A stretch of 57,666 nt of DNA. Source: Clostridia bacterium. Lineage in GTDB: Bacteria > Bacillota > Clostridia > UMGS1883. Positions within the stretch are counted from its first letter, which is position 1; each line of letters opens with the position of its first letter. The translations under genes and the position numbers were made by a program. Of the stretch, positions 35,503 to 46,056 are shown one piece after another. The stretch lies in contig JAFVPB010000003.1 in assembly GCA_017505525.1 (NCBI GenBank), positions 1 through 57,666 on the forward strand, given 5' to 3'. The notes below the pieces were generated by a model. That model was not told the DNA's origin. It saw nothing but the letters and a program-made list of their open reading frames with translations, and searched no databases.

Positions 35503-38500
35503 ATGCTATACAACAAAAAAAACACACCAAAGCTTGATATGGACCTGTTTAAAAACCCCACCTCGGAATACCGTGGTGCACCCTTTTGGGGTTGGAACTG
35601 TGAGCTTGAGGAAAAGGAACTTCTCAGGCAGATAGATATATTTGAAGAAATGGGCTTCGGTGGATTTCATATACATCCCCGCTCAGGAATGAGGACAGAA
35701 TATCTGGGTGAAAAATATATGCAGCTTGTGAAAAGCTGTCTAAAAAAGGCTAAGGAAAAAAATATGCTCTGCTGGCTTTATGACGAAGACAGATGGGCGT
35801 CAGGTTCCGGTGGTGGATATGTTACAAGTATAAAAAAATTCCGTCAGCGCACAGTTCTTTTTACAGTGAATAAGCGTGAGGACTGCCTTGATAGGGAAGA
35901 AGCAATAGAAAAGGGAAAGCCATATCTTCTTAATATTTTTGATGTTGTTTTAAATCCTGACGGCACCCTTAAAAGCTATAAAGCTATAAGCGATGAAACC
36001 CCCGTCAATGGTAAAAAATGGTATGTCTACAGTGCCAATCCTCAGGAACTCGGCTGGTATAACTACAACACATATGTAGATACCCTTAACCCCGAGGCAA
36101 TTAAGAAATTCATTGATGTGACCCACGAGGCTTATTATAAAGAAGTAGGAGAGGAATTTGGCAAAACAATTCCCGCTATATTTACAGACGAGCCTGCAAC
36201 AAGCGACAAGGATGCGATTTTCTTTTCTCACAGCAATATGAACGTAACGCTTGCCTGGACCCACGATTTGGATGAGTCGTTCATAAAAGAATATGGCTTT
36301 AATATTGTGGATTATTTACCTGAGCTTGTGTGGAATCTTGAAAACAATGAGGTTTCATACCCACGATATGCTTATCATAATCACGTGAGCAAACGTATGA
36401 CAAATGCTTTTATAAAGCAGATGGGAGATTGGTGTAATGATCACGGCTTTTATTTAACAGGGCATATGGCAGAGGAGGACAGCCTCATTATGCAGAGCCG
36501 CCTGGTAGGCGAGGAAATGCGTGCATACCCCCATTTCGGTATCCCCGGAATTGATATGCTGTGTAATGCAAAACGCTACACCACTCTTAAACAGGCCCAA
36601 TCAGTTGTACATCAATACGGCAAAGAGGGTATGATGGCGGAGCATTGCGGCGTAACAAACTGGAATTTTGATTTCAGAGGACATAAATTCCATATTGACT
36701 GGCTTATGGCATTGGGAGTAACAGCCCGTGCACATCACGGCTCATGGTTGTCTGCTAAGGGCGTGGCAAAGCGCGACTATCCTGCGTCTATCAATTATCA
36801 TTCTCCGTGGCATAAGGAGTATTCCTATATCGAAAACCATGCATCAAGGCTTGCAACGGTTCTTACAAGAGGAAAAAGCGTGGTAAAGGTGGGTGTTATT
36901 CATCCCATTGAAAGTATGTGGGTGCTTTTCGGTGCTCACGATACCGCAGGATATAGGCAGAAATCATTAGAGGAGAATTTTCAGAATGTTACAAAATGGT
37001 TGCTTTTCGGTGGTATTGATTTTGATTTTATCAGTGAGGAGCTTCTTGAAGAGATTTATGGCGGAAGTAAAAACTGCGAATTTTGTGTTGGTGAAATGCA
37101 GTATAATGCAGTTATTGTTCCCGATTGTATAACATTGCACAAGGGTACTATACAAAAGCTGAAAGAGTTTAGAGAAAATGGTGGCAAGGTTATATTTATG
37201 GGTGCTTGTCCCGAATATATCGATGCCAAGAAATCCGACCTTGCAAAGCCGCTTTACGAAAAATCCTGCCGTATTCCCTTTGACAAGGCGGCACTGCTTT
37301 CAGCGGTAGAAAGTGAAAGATTTGTGGAAATTAAAAATTCCCTCGGTTTCCCTGCGGAAAATTTCCTTTATCAGCTTCGTGAGGATGGCAGCAGATTGTG
37401 GCTCTTTATCGCTCACGGAACAGATGACGATGATATGGGAAAGGGCGAGGAGATACATATTAAATTAAGGGGAACATATAAATGCACCTTGCTTGATACG
37501 GTAACGGGCGATAGTTATATAATAGACCATACCATCTGTGATGGCTGCACTTTCATAAAAAGGAAGATATATTCCTGCAATAGCCTTCTTCTGTGCCTTG
37601 AAAAGACAAGTGGAAAAGGCTATTGTGCGGAAAAAGTGGAAAAAGAGACTATTAAGACTTTTGACATAAAGGAAAAGGTTACATATAAGCGTGAGGAGGA
37701 TAACGTGTATATCCTTGATATGGCACAATACAGCGAAGACGGCATATCTTTCGCAGAAAAAGAGGAAAACCTCAGAATAGACAAAGCACTGCGTGAAAAG
37801 TACGGCTATCCAAAGGCGACAGGCGAGGATATCCAGCCTTGGGCAATGGAAAATGATGGTGAACTTCGCCATATCTGGCTTAAATATGATGTTTTAAGTG
37901 AGGTGGAATACGAGGGTGCACAGCTTGCCTGTGAGGAGATTGTTTCAGCATCGTTTAACGGCGAGGAAATAAAGCTTGACGATTGCGGCTGGTATTTTGA
38001 CGTGGCGATAAGAAGATACCCTCTCCCCAAGATACAAAAGGGTAGGAACGAGCTTTTGGTAAAGGTTCCGTTTACAAAAAGTGTTTCTCTTGAAAATATG
38101 TTTGTTCTGGGAGACTTTGACGTTCGTGTAGATGGATTATCAGCCGTAATACTTCCAAAAAGTGAAAATATTGCTTTCGGAAGTATTGTAGGGCAGGGTA
38201 TGCCTTTCTACGGTGGAAATGTAAGTTATATTACTCAAATAGAAACCCCCGAATGCAGTCTTGAAATCAGCGTTCCTCATTATAAAGGAGCTCTTGTAAA
38301 AGTGTTTGTGGATGGAGAGGATAAGGGAATAATCGCTTATTCTCCCTATAAGGTGGAAATTGATAAGATTGCTGCCGGAAAGCACGAAATAGAGCTGAAA
38401 TTCTACGGAAACCGATATAACACCTTCGCTCCGCTTCACAATTGCGGAGATATGACATGGGCAGGACCAAATGCGTGGTTTTCAACAGGAAGCAGTTGGT

Positions 38501-38565
38501 GTTATGAATACAATCTTAAGCCTACCGGGATTGTGGCAAGTCCCGTGTTTAAAATATTAAAATGA
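35503..38565 (+). CDS. Cytoplasmic GH106-like glycoside hydrolase (putative alpha-L-rhamnosidase)
   Basis: The 1020-aa protein lacks a signal peptide. Its N-terminal barrel has the pattern typical of GH106-like enzymes: PFWGWNCELEEKELLRQI, GFHIHPRSG, CWLYDEDRWASG, a probable catalytic Glu in FTDEPA (near residue 230), and EHCGVTNWNFDFRGH. The C-terminal part (about 720-1020) is beta-sandwich, as in the family. GH106 members described in Bacteroides are alpha-L-rhamnosidases, which would fit a locus also carrying rhaA. A relative with a different sugar specificity is possible. Cytoplasmic action on imported rhamnogalacturonan oligosaccharides is inferred. Confidence 0.78.
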   Translation: MLYNKKNTPKLDMDLFKNPTSEYRGAPFWGWNCELEEKELLRQIDIFEEMGFGGFHIHPRSGMRTEYLGEKYMQLVKSCLKKAKEKNMLCWLYDEDRWASGSGGGYVTSIKKFRQRTVLFTVNKREDCLDREEAIEKGKPYLLNIFDVVLNPDGTLKSYKAISDETPVNGKKWYVYSANPQELGWYNYNTYVDTLNPEAIKKFIDVTHEAYYKEVGEEFGKTIPAIFTDEPATSDKDAIFFSHSNMNVTLAWTHDLDESFIKEYGFNIVDYLPELVWNLENNEVSYPRYAYHNHVSKRMTNAFIKQMGDWCNDHGFYLTGHMAEEDSLIMQSRLVGEEMRAYPHFGIPGIDMLCNAKRYTTLKQAQSVVHQYGKEGMMAEHCGVTNWNFDFRGHKFHIDWLMALGVTARAHHGSWLSAKGVAKRDYPASINYHSPWHKEYSYIENHASRLATVLTRGKSVVKVGVIHPIESMWVLFGAHDTAGYRQKSLEENFQNVTKWLLFGGIDFDFISEELLEEIYGGSKNCEFCVGEMQYNAVIVPDCITLHKGTIQKLKEFRENGGKVIFMGACPEYIDAKKSDLAKPLYEKSCRIPFDKAALLSAVESERFVEIKNSLGFPAENFLYQLREDGSRLWLFIAHGTDDDDMGKGEEIHIKLRGTYKCTLLDTVTGDSYIIDHTICDGCTFIKRKIYSCNSLLLCLEKTSGKGYCAEKVEKETIKTFDIKEKVTYKREEDNVYILDMAQYSEDGISFAEKEENLRIDKALREKYGYPKATGEDIQPWAMENDGELRHIWLKYDVLSEVEYEGAQLACEEIVSASFNGEEIKLDDCGWYFDVAIRRYPLPKIQKGRNELLVKVPFTKSVSLENMFVLGDFDVRVDGLSAVILPKSENIAFGSIVGQGMPFYGGNVSYITQIETPECSLEISVPHYKGALVKVFVDGEDKGIIAYSPYKVEIDKIAAGKHEIELKFYGNRYNTFAPLHNCGDMTWAGPNAWFSTGSSWCYEYNLKPTGIVASPVFKILK

Positions 38566-38583
38566 AGAAAAGAGAAAAATAAT

Positions 38584-41500
38584 ATGAAAAAAGTTATATC
38601 TCTAATTCTTACAGTGGTATTTGTAATTGCATTACTGCCTGTATTCAATGCATCGGCGGCAGTAAAGTGCTACACTGAGGATTTTAACAATGTTCCTACC
38701 TCGACAGGCTCTTTTGGAGGAGCTATATCATCCACCCTGTCGCAGATTTTCTGGGCAGGAAATGGTAACGGCTGCTTTGAAACAGCAACAGGCTATGACG
38801 GAACAGCAAATTCTGCCTTGAAGTTTGTTCAGGGAACAACGACAACTGAAAAGTATTTTCGTACAAAGCCTTTTATAAACACCTTCGGACTGACAGATGA
38901 AACACCGCTTATTTTCAATATGCGTTTTAAGGTGATTGGAGCTATCAGTGATACTTTGTCAGTAAGGATGCTTACTGCCGGCGGTGAATCCTCCGGTATC
39001 CTTGAAATCAAGGGTGATACAACAAAGAATACATACTATGTAGTAAGAAATGCTTCACATGGCGGCAAAGGGGACAGAGTAGATATTGCAGCAGATACCT
39101 GGTATAACGTGACTGTTAAAATCGGGTTAACTACAACTGTTTCAGATGATATCACGACAAAAAAACTTTCAGCAAATACAAGCGTATACAATGCCACAAC
39201 AGGAGATGCAGTATTTTCTTCATCTGTCAGCAATGTTTCTGCTACTGATTCAGGTTCTTATATAACTTTTTTTGGTAAGGGCTTTGGAGAAAATGCGGGC
39301 GTTGTTTTTGACGATGCGAAGGTTTATTGCATTTCGCCTACTGCTGATTATCTTACAAAGCTTGAAGAGGGGTCAACCCAGGCAAATTCAAGAATAGATA
39401 CAGACGGTACTGTAAAGGTTAAGTTTAACCAACCCATTTTTGCTACCACATCCTCCTTTAAGGTATATGAAAGTGATGGGACTACCGTGGTAAGCAATGC
39501 AATTGAAAGCGTTTTAATTACAGGCTATGACACGGCAGAGGTAGAGTTTGCAAATCTTTCTTATTTCTCCTCATACGTGCTTGACTATTCAGGCGTAACG
39601 GCAGTAAGCGGCTGCGTGATGGAAGAGAATGCAGTAAAGACCCTTGCCTTTTCCACCAACCCCAAGCCCCTTGTAACAGAGGATTTTAATAACAACTGGG
39701 CAAGCAACGGCACGTTTGGAAGTACAAGGAGCGAGCTTTTTAAAGACGGACAGGAAAACCATACATGGTATGCCGCAACAGGTTATGACGGTAGTACAAA
39801 TTCCGCTTTGAAATTTGCATATTTTGAAGAAGCAGACGGCAGAGAAAGAACCATAAGCTATATGAGAACACGTCCTCTCGCAGGTGAGCTGGGACTTACG
39901 GAAGACACCCCCCTTGTGTTCAATATCCGCTTTAAGGTATCGGGAGATGCCACGGACAGTGCGGAGACGGCAGCAAAATTCAATTGCAGCTTCTATGTGG
40001 GCGGTTTAAATAATGGCTTTCTCTCCGTTGTAGGGGATGAAACAGAGAAAAAATATTATCTCGTACAAAATTATTATTACAACGGAAACGCCGAAGGGAA
40101 GACGTATATAGAAACAGACAAATGGTACAATTTGTCTGTGAAGATTACCACCACGGGACAATATGCATATGTTTATGATTCCCAGACAGGAGAGCTTATC
40201 AAGGACTCCGTTTCAAGAACGGCACCCACTATTACAGATGCTACGCAACTATATATTCACGCCTTGGACGGCTCTTTAAGAAACGGCAGAGAAATAACCT
40301 TTGACGACGCAAAGCTTTACTGCGACAAAAAGGCAGCAAGCCTTATTGCGAGTGAATCAACGGCGGAAAATGCACGTATAGCACCCACAGATGCTATCAC
40401 CCTTAAATTTAGCACAAATGTAAATCCAACCCCCGAAATGTTCTCCATAAGTAGCGAAGAAGCTTATATAGAATCTGTCGGAGCAATAGACTTTAACTCT
40501 GTATGGGTAAAGCTGGGAGGTCTTAGTTATCTTACAGAATATACTTTGGATTACTCAAAGCTTCTGGCGGCAAATGGCACAGCCTTAGATAGCTCTGATG
40601 ACGGTATCCTTAATTTTTCTACAACTGAGGATCCCGACAGTGAATTGAGCGTGGCAGGGGATATTCTTTGCAGCGGACTTGCCGCAGGAAGCAAGATAAC
40701 CTTTGACCTTTACAGCAAGGACGGAAAAACGGTTGATTTATATGCGGCATTTTACGAGCGTTACCCGGAAAAATTTGTAGGTATTGAGGGAGTGGATGAT
40801 TTAGTAATTCCCGCTTCCCAAAAGACTCCTGTGGAAATAACACTTTCCAAGGCATATGATGCGGCTAAGATAAAGCTCTTTATGTGGGATGGAGCAGGCA
40901 CACTCGTGCCTATAATCCCTGCAACAGAGATAGTTGCCCCTGTGGAGAATCTTAAAATACTTATGATAGGTAACAGTCTTTCAGAGGATGCTAACAGATA
41001 TTTGCATAAAGTTGCCGAGGCAGGCGGTGTAACCTTTGACGTAACGGTTAAAGGTATTGGCGGCTCAACCCTTGCTCACCATGCAGCAAACCTTAAAGCA
41101 GAACTTGCAGGGCGAACTGCTGATGAGGCTGACGCCAATAACCGTGAGCTTTACTTTACATACAGAAACGGCGTGATGCAAGAGGCAACTGACGAAAATC
41201 AGATTCTTCTCAATGCTCTTAAAGAAACGCAGTACGACGTAATATCCTTGCAACAATTCTCTGCATATAATGACGAAGACTTTGATGATGAGCTTCCATA
41301 CCTTGTAACAGAAATAAGAAAATTACAGCCTAATGCTGAAATCGTTCTGTATCAGACATGGGCAAATTACGGCAGTAGCTCTACCCTTACAAGCCGAAAC
41401 AACAGCTTCCTTAACACTGTTGAGCCGACTGTAAGAAAATGGGCAGAATATACCGGTAAAAATGTAAGTAATATTACATCAGGCGGCAAAGCGATGACCA

Positions 41501-41844
41501 TTATCCCTGCAGGACGTGCATTTTATCTTGCAGATAACAAGTACGAATTTGCCGGCGTAACACCCTACGAAACGGGAAACACAAACCCCGGTGCTCAGGT
41601 GTCCACCGTTGGACTTAAAAATGCAACGGGCTTGTGGCGAGATGTAAACCACGCAAGCTACTACGGATGCTATCTGGCAGATGCTGTATGGTTTGAAATC
41701 TTTACAGGCAAGAAAGCAGGAACTATCCTTCCAAACGGCGACAGTGCAGTTCCCGCACCTACGGGAATTTCCGCTGCCGAGCATCTGGCAAGGCTGGAAA
41801 AGCTCAGCAACATTGCTCATATGGCAGTAAAAAATTATAACTAA
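38584..41844 (+). CDS. Secreted LamG/Ig repeat protein fused to DUF4886 SGNH hydrolase
   Basis: The 1086-aa protein has a signal peptide (1-26), two LamG-like jelly-rolls (about 27-255 and 370-610), each followed by a Big_5-like domain, the common beta module (about 700-790), and a C-terminal DUF4886/SGNH-like catalytic domain (about 793-1086). The hydrolase part shows the nucleophile motif GNS (Ser798) and a clear DxxH (Asp1020, His1023), so it should be active. Such enzymes typically remove acetyl or other ester groups. Fusion to binding domains suggests extracellular deacetylation of a bound polysaccharide. It is the only LamG-repeat protein of the locus with an evident catalytic domain. 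Confidence 0.85.
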   Translation: MKKVISLILTVVFVIALLPVFNASAAVKCYTEDFNNVPTSTGSFGGAISSTLSQIFWAGNGNGCFETATGYDGTANSALKFVQGTTTTEKYFRTKPFINTFGLTDETPLIFNMRFKVIGAISDTLSVRMLTAGGESSGILEIKGDTTKNTYYVVRNASHGGKGDRVDIAADTWYNVTVKIGLTTTVSDDITTKKLSANTSVYNATTGDAVFSSSVSNVSATDSGSYITFFGKGFGENAGVVFDDAKVYCISPTADYLTKLEEGSTQANSRIDTDGTVKVKFNQPIFATTSSFKVYESDGTTVVSNAIESVLITGYDTAEVEFANLSYFSSYVLDYSGVTAVSGCVMEENAVKTLAFSTNPKPLVTEDFNNNWASNGTFGSTRSELFKDGQENHTWYAATGYDGSTNSALKFAYFEEADGRERTISYMRTRPLAGELGLTEDTPLVFNIRFKVSGDATDSAETAAKFNCSFYVGGLNNGFLSVVGDETEKKYYLVQNYYYNGNAEGKTYIETDKWYNLSVKITTTGQYAYVYDSQTGELIKDSVSRTAPTITDATQLYIHALDGSLRNGREITFDDAKLYCDKKAASLIASESTAENARIAPTDAITLKFSTNVNPTPEMFSISSEEAYIESVGAIDFNSVWVKLGGLSYLTEYTLDYSKLLAANGTALDSSDDGILNFSTTEDPDSELSVAGDILCSGLAAGSKITFDLYSKDGKTVDLYAAFYERYPEKFVGIEGVDDLVIPASQKTPVEITLSKAYDAAKIKLFMWDGAGTLVPIIPATEIVAPVENLKILMIGNSLSEDANRYLHKVAEAGGVTFDVTVKGIGGSTLAHHAANLKAELAGRTADEADANNRELYFTYRNGVMQEATDENQILLNALKETQYDVISLQQFSAYNDEDFDDELPYLVTEIRKLQPNAEIVLYQTWANYGSSSTLTSRNNSFLNTVEPTVRKWAEYTGKNVSNITSGGKAMTIIPAGRAFYLADNKYEFAGVTPYETGNTNPGAQVSTVGLKNATGLWRDVNHASYYGCYLADAVWFEIFTGKKAGTILPNGDSAVPAPTGISAAEHLARLEKLSNIAHMAVKNYN

Positions 41845-41870
41845 GCTAAAAAAAGAAAGGACAAATACAG

Positions 41871-42767
41871 ATGTTTATCGATATTCACGCACACGCATAT
41901 TGGGAGCCGGTTCCTTACGTTGCAAATTTCGCTACACCGGAGCACCTCATTGAGGTTTATGACAAGTACGGCATCGAAAAGGGAGTTTTGCTCCCTGTGG
42001 TAAACTGCGAAATATATTTCCCCCAGACAAATGAGGACATCCTCAATATGGCGGAAAAATACCCCGACAGATTTATTCCGTACTGTAATATAGACCCCCG
42101 TGCAATGTCAAATTCCCCCGAAGCACCCCTTGATAAAATCCTCCAATATTACAAAGACAGAGGATGTAAAGGTATTGGCGAGGTAATGCCTAATTTGGAG
42201 GTTTTAAATCCCCTGGTGCAAAATCTTTTCCGCTGTGCCGAGAAGGTAGGTCTTCCCATCGTATTTGACGGTTCAATTCAAAAAACAGGTTGCTTTGGTC
42301 TTTACGACGACTTCGGTCTTCCTCAGCTGGAATACTCTCTTCAAAAATTCCCCAAACTTAAAATTTTTGGTCACGGCCCTGTTTTTTGGACGGAAATTGC
42401 AAAGCTTGACACCCCTGGAGAAAGAGGTGTCGGTATGCGTCCCGATATAAGTCAGTTCCACAGACTTCCTGATGGCCCCATTAAAGAAGAGGGCGTTGTT
42501 CCCAAGCTGTTCAGAAAATATGAAAATCTGTACGGTGATTTGTCTGACGGAACGTGCTATAAGGCACTTACCCGTGATGAGGAATACGGTCCCAAATTCC
42601 TTGAAGAATTTCAGGATAGACTGTACTTTGGTACAGATTATTGCAGCTGCGGTATGGATATCCCGCTCACGAGGAAACTCATTGAGTGGCGTGATAGCGG
42701 TAAAATCAGCGTGGAGGCATTTAACAAGATTGCACGTGAAAATGCTATAAAATTATTGGAGCTGTAA
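41871..42767 (+). CDS. Amidohydrolase-2 family metal-dependent hydrolase
   Basis: The 298-aa cytoplasmic protein has the amidohydrolase TIM-barrel pattern: H6-A-H8 at the end of strand 1, His in KIFGHGPVFW, and Asp in FGTDYCSC near residue 264. Family members include decarboxylases and lactone hydrolases of sugar-acid pathways. The sequence also has QYYKDRGCKGIGEVMP, usual for this group. In this setting a lactonase or an enzyme acting on a uronate derivative is plausible but not shown. It is tightly linked to the DUF4450-like gene downstream (18 bases). Confidence 0.82.
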   Translation: MFIDIHAHAYWEPVPYVANFATPEHLIEVYDKYGIEKGVLLPVVNCEIYFPQTNEDILNMAEKYPDRFIPYCNIDPRAMSNSPEAPLDKILQYYKDRGCKGIGEVMPNLEVLNPLVQNLFRCAEKVGLPIVFDGSIQKTGCFGLYDDFGLPQLEYSLQKFPKLKIFGHGPVFWTEIAKLDTPGERGVGMRPDISQFHRLPDGPIKEEGVVPKLFRKYENLYGDLSDGTCYKALTRDEEYGPKFLEEFQDRLYFGTDYCSCGMDIPLTRKLIEWRDSGKISVEAFNKIARENAIKLLEL

Positions 42768-42785
42768 TAAAAAAGGAGGAAGATT

Positions 42786-45700
42786 ATGAGAGCAAATACA
42801 CATTACACGCCTACCGGAGACGGTTTTCAAATCAGCGGCAGCTCGGAGCTTTTTAACCGTATGCTCTATGGCGGACATAAAAATGATGATAAAGAGGCAA
42901 AGTTTGTCACTCTTGCAGGTGATTTACCGCAATTTATGGGTGCGGAAACTGATTGGTCAGTATACGATTATTGCTTGCACGGAAAGAGAGGCACTCTTTT
43001 CAGCGGTCTGGCATTAACCCCCGGACAACGTATTGGCGGTGCCACAGAGCGCGTAGAGTCGGGTTCACGTTGGTTTCATAATGCAGATGACGTAGTCGCT
43101 GAATTTAAAAACGGATGGATGGAGTATGAACTTTCTCAAATATCTTCATATTTTCCTATTGTTAAAATTAACATTGAAGCATATCCGCTTCTGCCCGATG
43201 ACGGATTTTTGATACATTATAAGATTAGCACAGACCAAAGAACGGTTTTTGCAGCGGGCTTTGGTGGTATCACGGATTACTTTGGCGATCTTATAAGAGG
43301 GGGCAGCAAGAGCTGTTTTGGTGCAAAGGATTGCGAGAAAAACACTGTTACATTAGGTGAAAACAGAGCTTGTGTCAAGCATACAAACGGCAGCTCGATA
43401 CATATTGCAACAAGCTTTCCTGCTAAATTTGAGCTTGGCTCTGCAAAATCACTTGAAAGCTCCTCGCCGGCACTCTTTTTGGGTAGTGAGCCTGAAAGTG
43501 CCGATGATACAGTTGTAAAAATTTCAACAGTTATCGGGCAGGGAGAGGTGTTTGACGGATATATCATTGCAATAAACAATTCTGATGAGGATACCCTGAA
43601 TAAGTGGTTGTCAATAAAAAAACCTACGGAATATATAAAACAACAAATTTATGAAAAGCATATATGTGTTGATGTAAAAACTCCTGATTCATCTCTGGAT
43701 TTAACAATTGCTCCAACAGTAATTGCACTTGATGCTTCTTATCACAGAAATTCCTTTCATCATGGCTCTTTTGAATATCATTCTCCGTTTTTAGGCTGGC
43801 GAGGTTGGTATGCACCGACTGCCTTAGGCTGGAATGATAGAGTTGAAGCAGTAATGTCTGCTCATTTAAATCAGATTGTGAAGAAGGCAGATGGAGAAGA
43901 ACGTATATGGTATGATGGAACAGGAGCAAGAGATTCGTGGGATAACGGACCGTCACCATATCATAACATAGAAAATTCCTATGGGTTTCTGCCGTATTTC
44001 TTAGGCGTAGATATGGCGTACTATAATATGCAGGAATGTGCCTTTGATATGATGCTTTATCATATTGAATGGTCGGGAAATCTTGAAATCGCAGAAAAAT
44101 ATTTTGAAGAATTCTGTATGATGCTTGATTGGGAGGAGAGAATTTTTGACCCCGATAATGACGGCTTGTATCAGAACTTCTTGAATACTTGGATATCAGA
44201 CGGACACGCATATAATGGTGCAGGTTGTGCACAGGCAAGTGCATATAACTACCGTGCAAATATTGTAATGGCAAAAATCGCCGAAAAGCTAGGAAAACCA
44301 AATGAGATCTTCCTTAAACGTGCCGAAAAAATAAAGAAAGCAATGATTGAAAAATTATGGCTTCCAAACAGCGGTGTAATCGCAGAATCTATCGATACAA
44401 TAGGTAACTGCCTGGTACATCCGTCTCCCGAGCTTTCTACCACATATCTTGCTATTGATTGTGATGTTGTAGATGCGTTTCAGTCTTATACAATGCTTAA
44501 ATATACGGAAAACTATATAAAAAGCATTGTAACACCCGGTAGCGGAGGTCGCTTGGCATATTCATCAAACTGGTATCCCAAAAAATATTCAACCTGTGGA
44601 ATATTCCCGGCAGAAAATGCTCATTTGGCTCTCAGCTATTTCAAGCTGGGATTAAAAGAAATGGGTAAGAAAATAGTGGATGGTCTTGTGGATTGCTATT
44701 TCACGGGAAAGAATCCCGGAATGGCCAGACATGTTCAAACAGCATTGGGCGTTGGTGATGGCAGTCTGGATTTTACAGATGTGTCAAGTATGTATTTACG
44801 CCTTATCGTGGAGGGATTATTCGGAATTAGAATAAATGCTCTTGACAAAAGCGTGATAATAGCTCCTAATTTCCCTGATGATTGGGAGAATGCGAGCATA
44901 AGTCTTAAAGATATTTCTTTGAATTATAACCAAAAAGGAAAGCAGGAAATATACGAAATCTACTGTGACAGGACAGAAAGAAAATGTATCAGAATACCAA
45001 TGAAATCAAGCTGTGTTGACGCTGTATTTCTTGATGGTGAGTCGGTTGCTTATGAGATTGTGCCCGCGCCTAATAACAGCTTTATAATGATTGAAGTAAA
45101 TAAAGTTGGTCGTTTTCAGCTTCGTGTAATACACGGTGGCGATGCAGTTCCCGAACTTAATTTCGCCAATAGGGTGCTTGCCGGAAATGAGATTGTTTTT
45201 GAAATTAATGACGGCGAATTCATTGAATTAAAGGATGCTTCTGATACGCTTGAAAATATTACTGTCGTTGGTAATAAAATATATGCAAAGGTAAAAGATA
45301 TTGCAGGGCATCATACCCTCTTTATCCGTGTAAAGAAGGATGAATATGACGCCTATCTTGCGGCAGATTACGAGGTTTTGCAAAAGGAAACCATAAAAGA
45401 ACCGCTTGCCGAAAAAGCTTTTGAACCAATCGATATTTCCAAATTCTTTAACTGCAAGATGACGGAGGTACATAATCAGGAATATCTCAGCCCCCGTCCC
45501 GAAGGATATTCAATCGGTACTCATCCTAATGGACGTTATGCGTGGGAATGGAACCATAAGGGTCATAATATGGTATATATTGACGACAGTACATTGAGGA
45601 ACGCAAACGGACTTATACATACAGCATCGGGAATTCCCTTTATAACCCCTGCGGAAAATGAAAACTTAGCATGTGTTTCCCTGTGGGATAATTTCCCGAC

Positions 45701-46040
45701 GAAAATTACAATTCCCCTTTCAGGAAGTGGACAGGAGCTTGCTATCCTTTATGCCGCAACCACAAACGCAATGCAGACACAGGTTGAAAATGTACGCATC
45801 ACTGTAACCTATGAGGACGGAGAAACAGAGGAGAAAAAGCTTATTTACCCCTTAAACATTGATGATTGGCTTGTTCCTGCACTGCAAAAGGAAAGCGAAA
45901 CATACTATTTTAATGACTACAACCACGCTACTGTGCAGAGAATTCATCTTGACAGCGGCAAAAAGCTTGCAAGCGTTACAATCCGTGCAGTTGCAAACGA
46001 AGTAATAATGGGCGTTATGGGAGTAAGCATAGGCAGATAA
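42786..46040 (+). CDS. Putative (alpha/alpha)6-barrel glycosidase, DUF4450-like
   Basis: The 1084-aa protein lacks a signal peptide. The N-terminal ~310 residues are beta-sandwich (RMLYGGHKNDDKEAKFVTLAGDLPQFM... is DUF4450-like). The middle (about 330-680) is an (alpha/alpha)6 six-hairpin barrel like those of GH78, GH95 and GH63, with GWRGWYAPTALGWNDR, GARDSWDNGPSPYH and DPDNDGLYQNFLNTWISDG as likely active-site loops. Beta-rich C-terminal domains follow. DUF4450-type proteins occur in rhamnogalacturonan loci of Bacteroidetes. Activity is unproven here. Its large size and cytoplasmic location match the other two intracellular hydrolases (33403, 35503). Confidence 0.72.
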   Translation: MRANTHYTPTGDGFQISGSSELFNRMLYGGHKNDDKEAKFVTLAGDLPQFMGAETDWSVYDYCLHGKRGTLFSGLALTPGQRIGGATERVESGSRWFHNADDVVAEFKNGWMEYELSQISSYFPIVKINIEAYPLLPDDGFLIHYKISTDQRTVFAAGFGGITDYFGDLIRGGSKSCFGAKDCEKNTVTLGENRACVKHTNGSSIHIATSFPAKFELGSAKSLESSSPALFLGSEPESADDTVVKISTVIGQGEVFDGYIIAINNSDEDTLNKWLSIKKPTEYIKQQIYEKHICVDVKTPDSSLDLTIAPTVIALDASYHRNSFHHGSFEYHSPFLGWRGWYAPTALGWNDRVEAVMSAHLNQIVKKADGEERIWYDGTGARDSWDNGPSPYHNIENSYGFLPYFLGVDMAYYNMQECAFDMMLYHIEWSGNLEIAEKYFEEFCMMLDWEERIFDPDNDGLYQNFLNTWISDGHAYNGAGCAQASAYNYRANIVMAKIAEKLGKPNEIFLKRAEKIKKAMIEKLWLPNSGVIAESIDTIGNCLVHPSPELSTTYLAIDCDVVDAFQSYTMLKYTENYIKSIVTPGSGGRLAYSSNWYPKKYSTCGIFPAENAHLALSYFKLGLKEMGKKIVDGLVDCYFTGKNPGMARHVQTALGVGDGSLDFTDVSSMYLRLIVEGLFGIRINALDKSVIIAPNFPDDWENASISLKDISLNYNQKGKQEIYEIYCDRTERKCIRIPMKSSCVDAVFLDGESVAYEIVPAPNNSFIMIEVNKVGRFQLRVIHGGDAVPELNFANRVLAGNEIVFEINDGEFIELKDASDTLENITVVGNKIYAKVKDIAGHHTLFIRVKKDEYDAYLAADYEVLQKETIKEPLAEKAFEPIDISKFFNCKMTEVHNQEYLSPRPEGYSIGTHPNGRYAWEWNHKGHNMVYIDDSTLRNANGLIHTASGIPFITPAENENLACVSLWDNFPTKITIPLSGSGQELAILYAATTNAMQTQVENVRITVTYEDGETEEKKLIYPLNIDDWLVPALQKESETYYFNDYNHATVQRIHLDSGKKLASVTIRAVANEVIMGVMGVSIGR

Positions 46041-46056
46041 AAAAAGAGGTGCTTTT

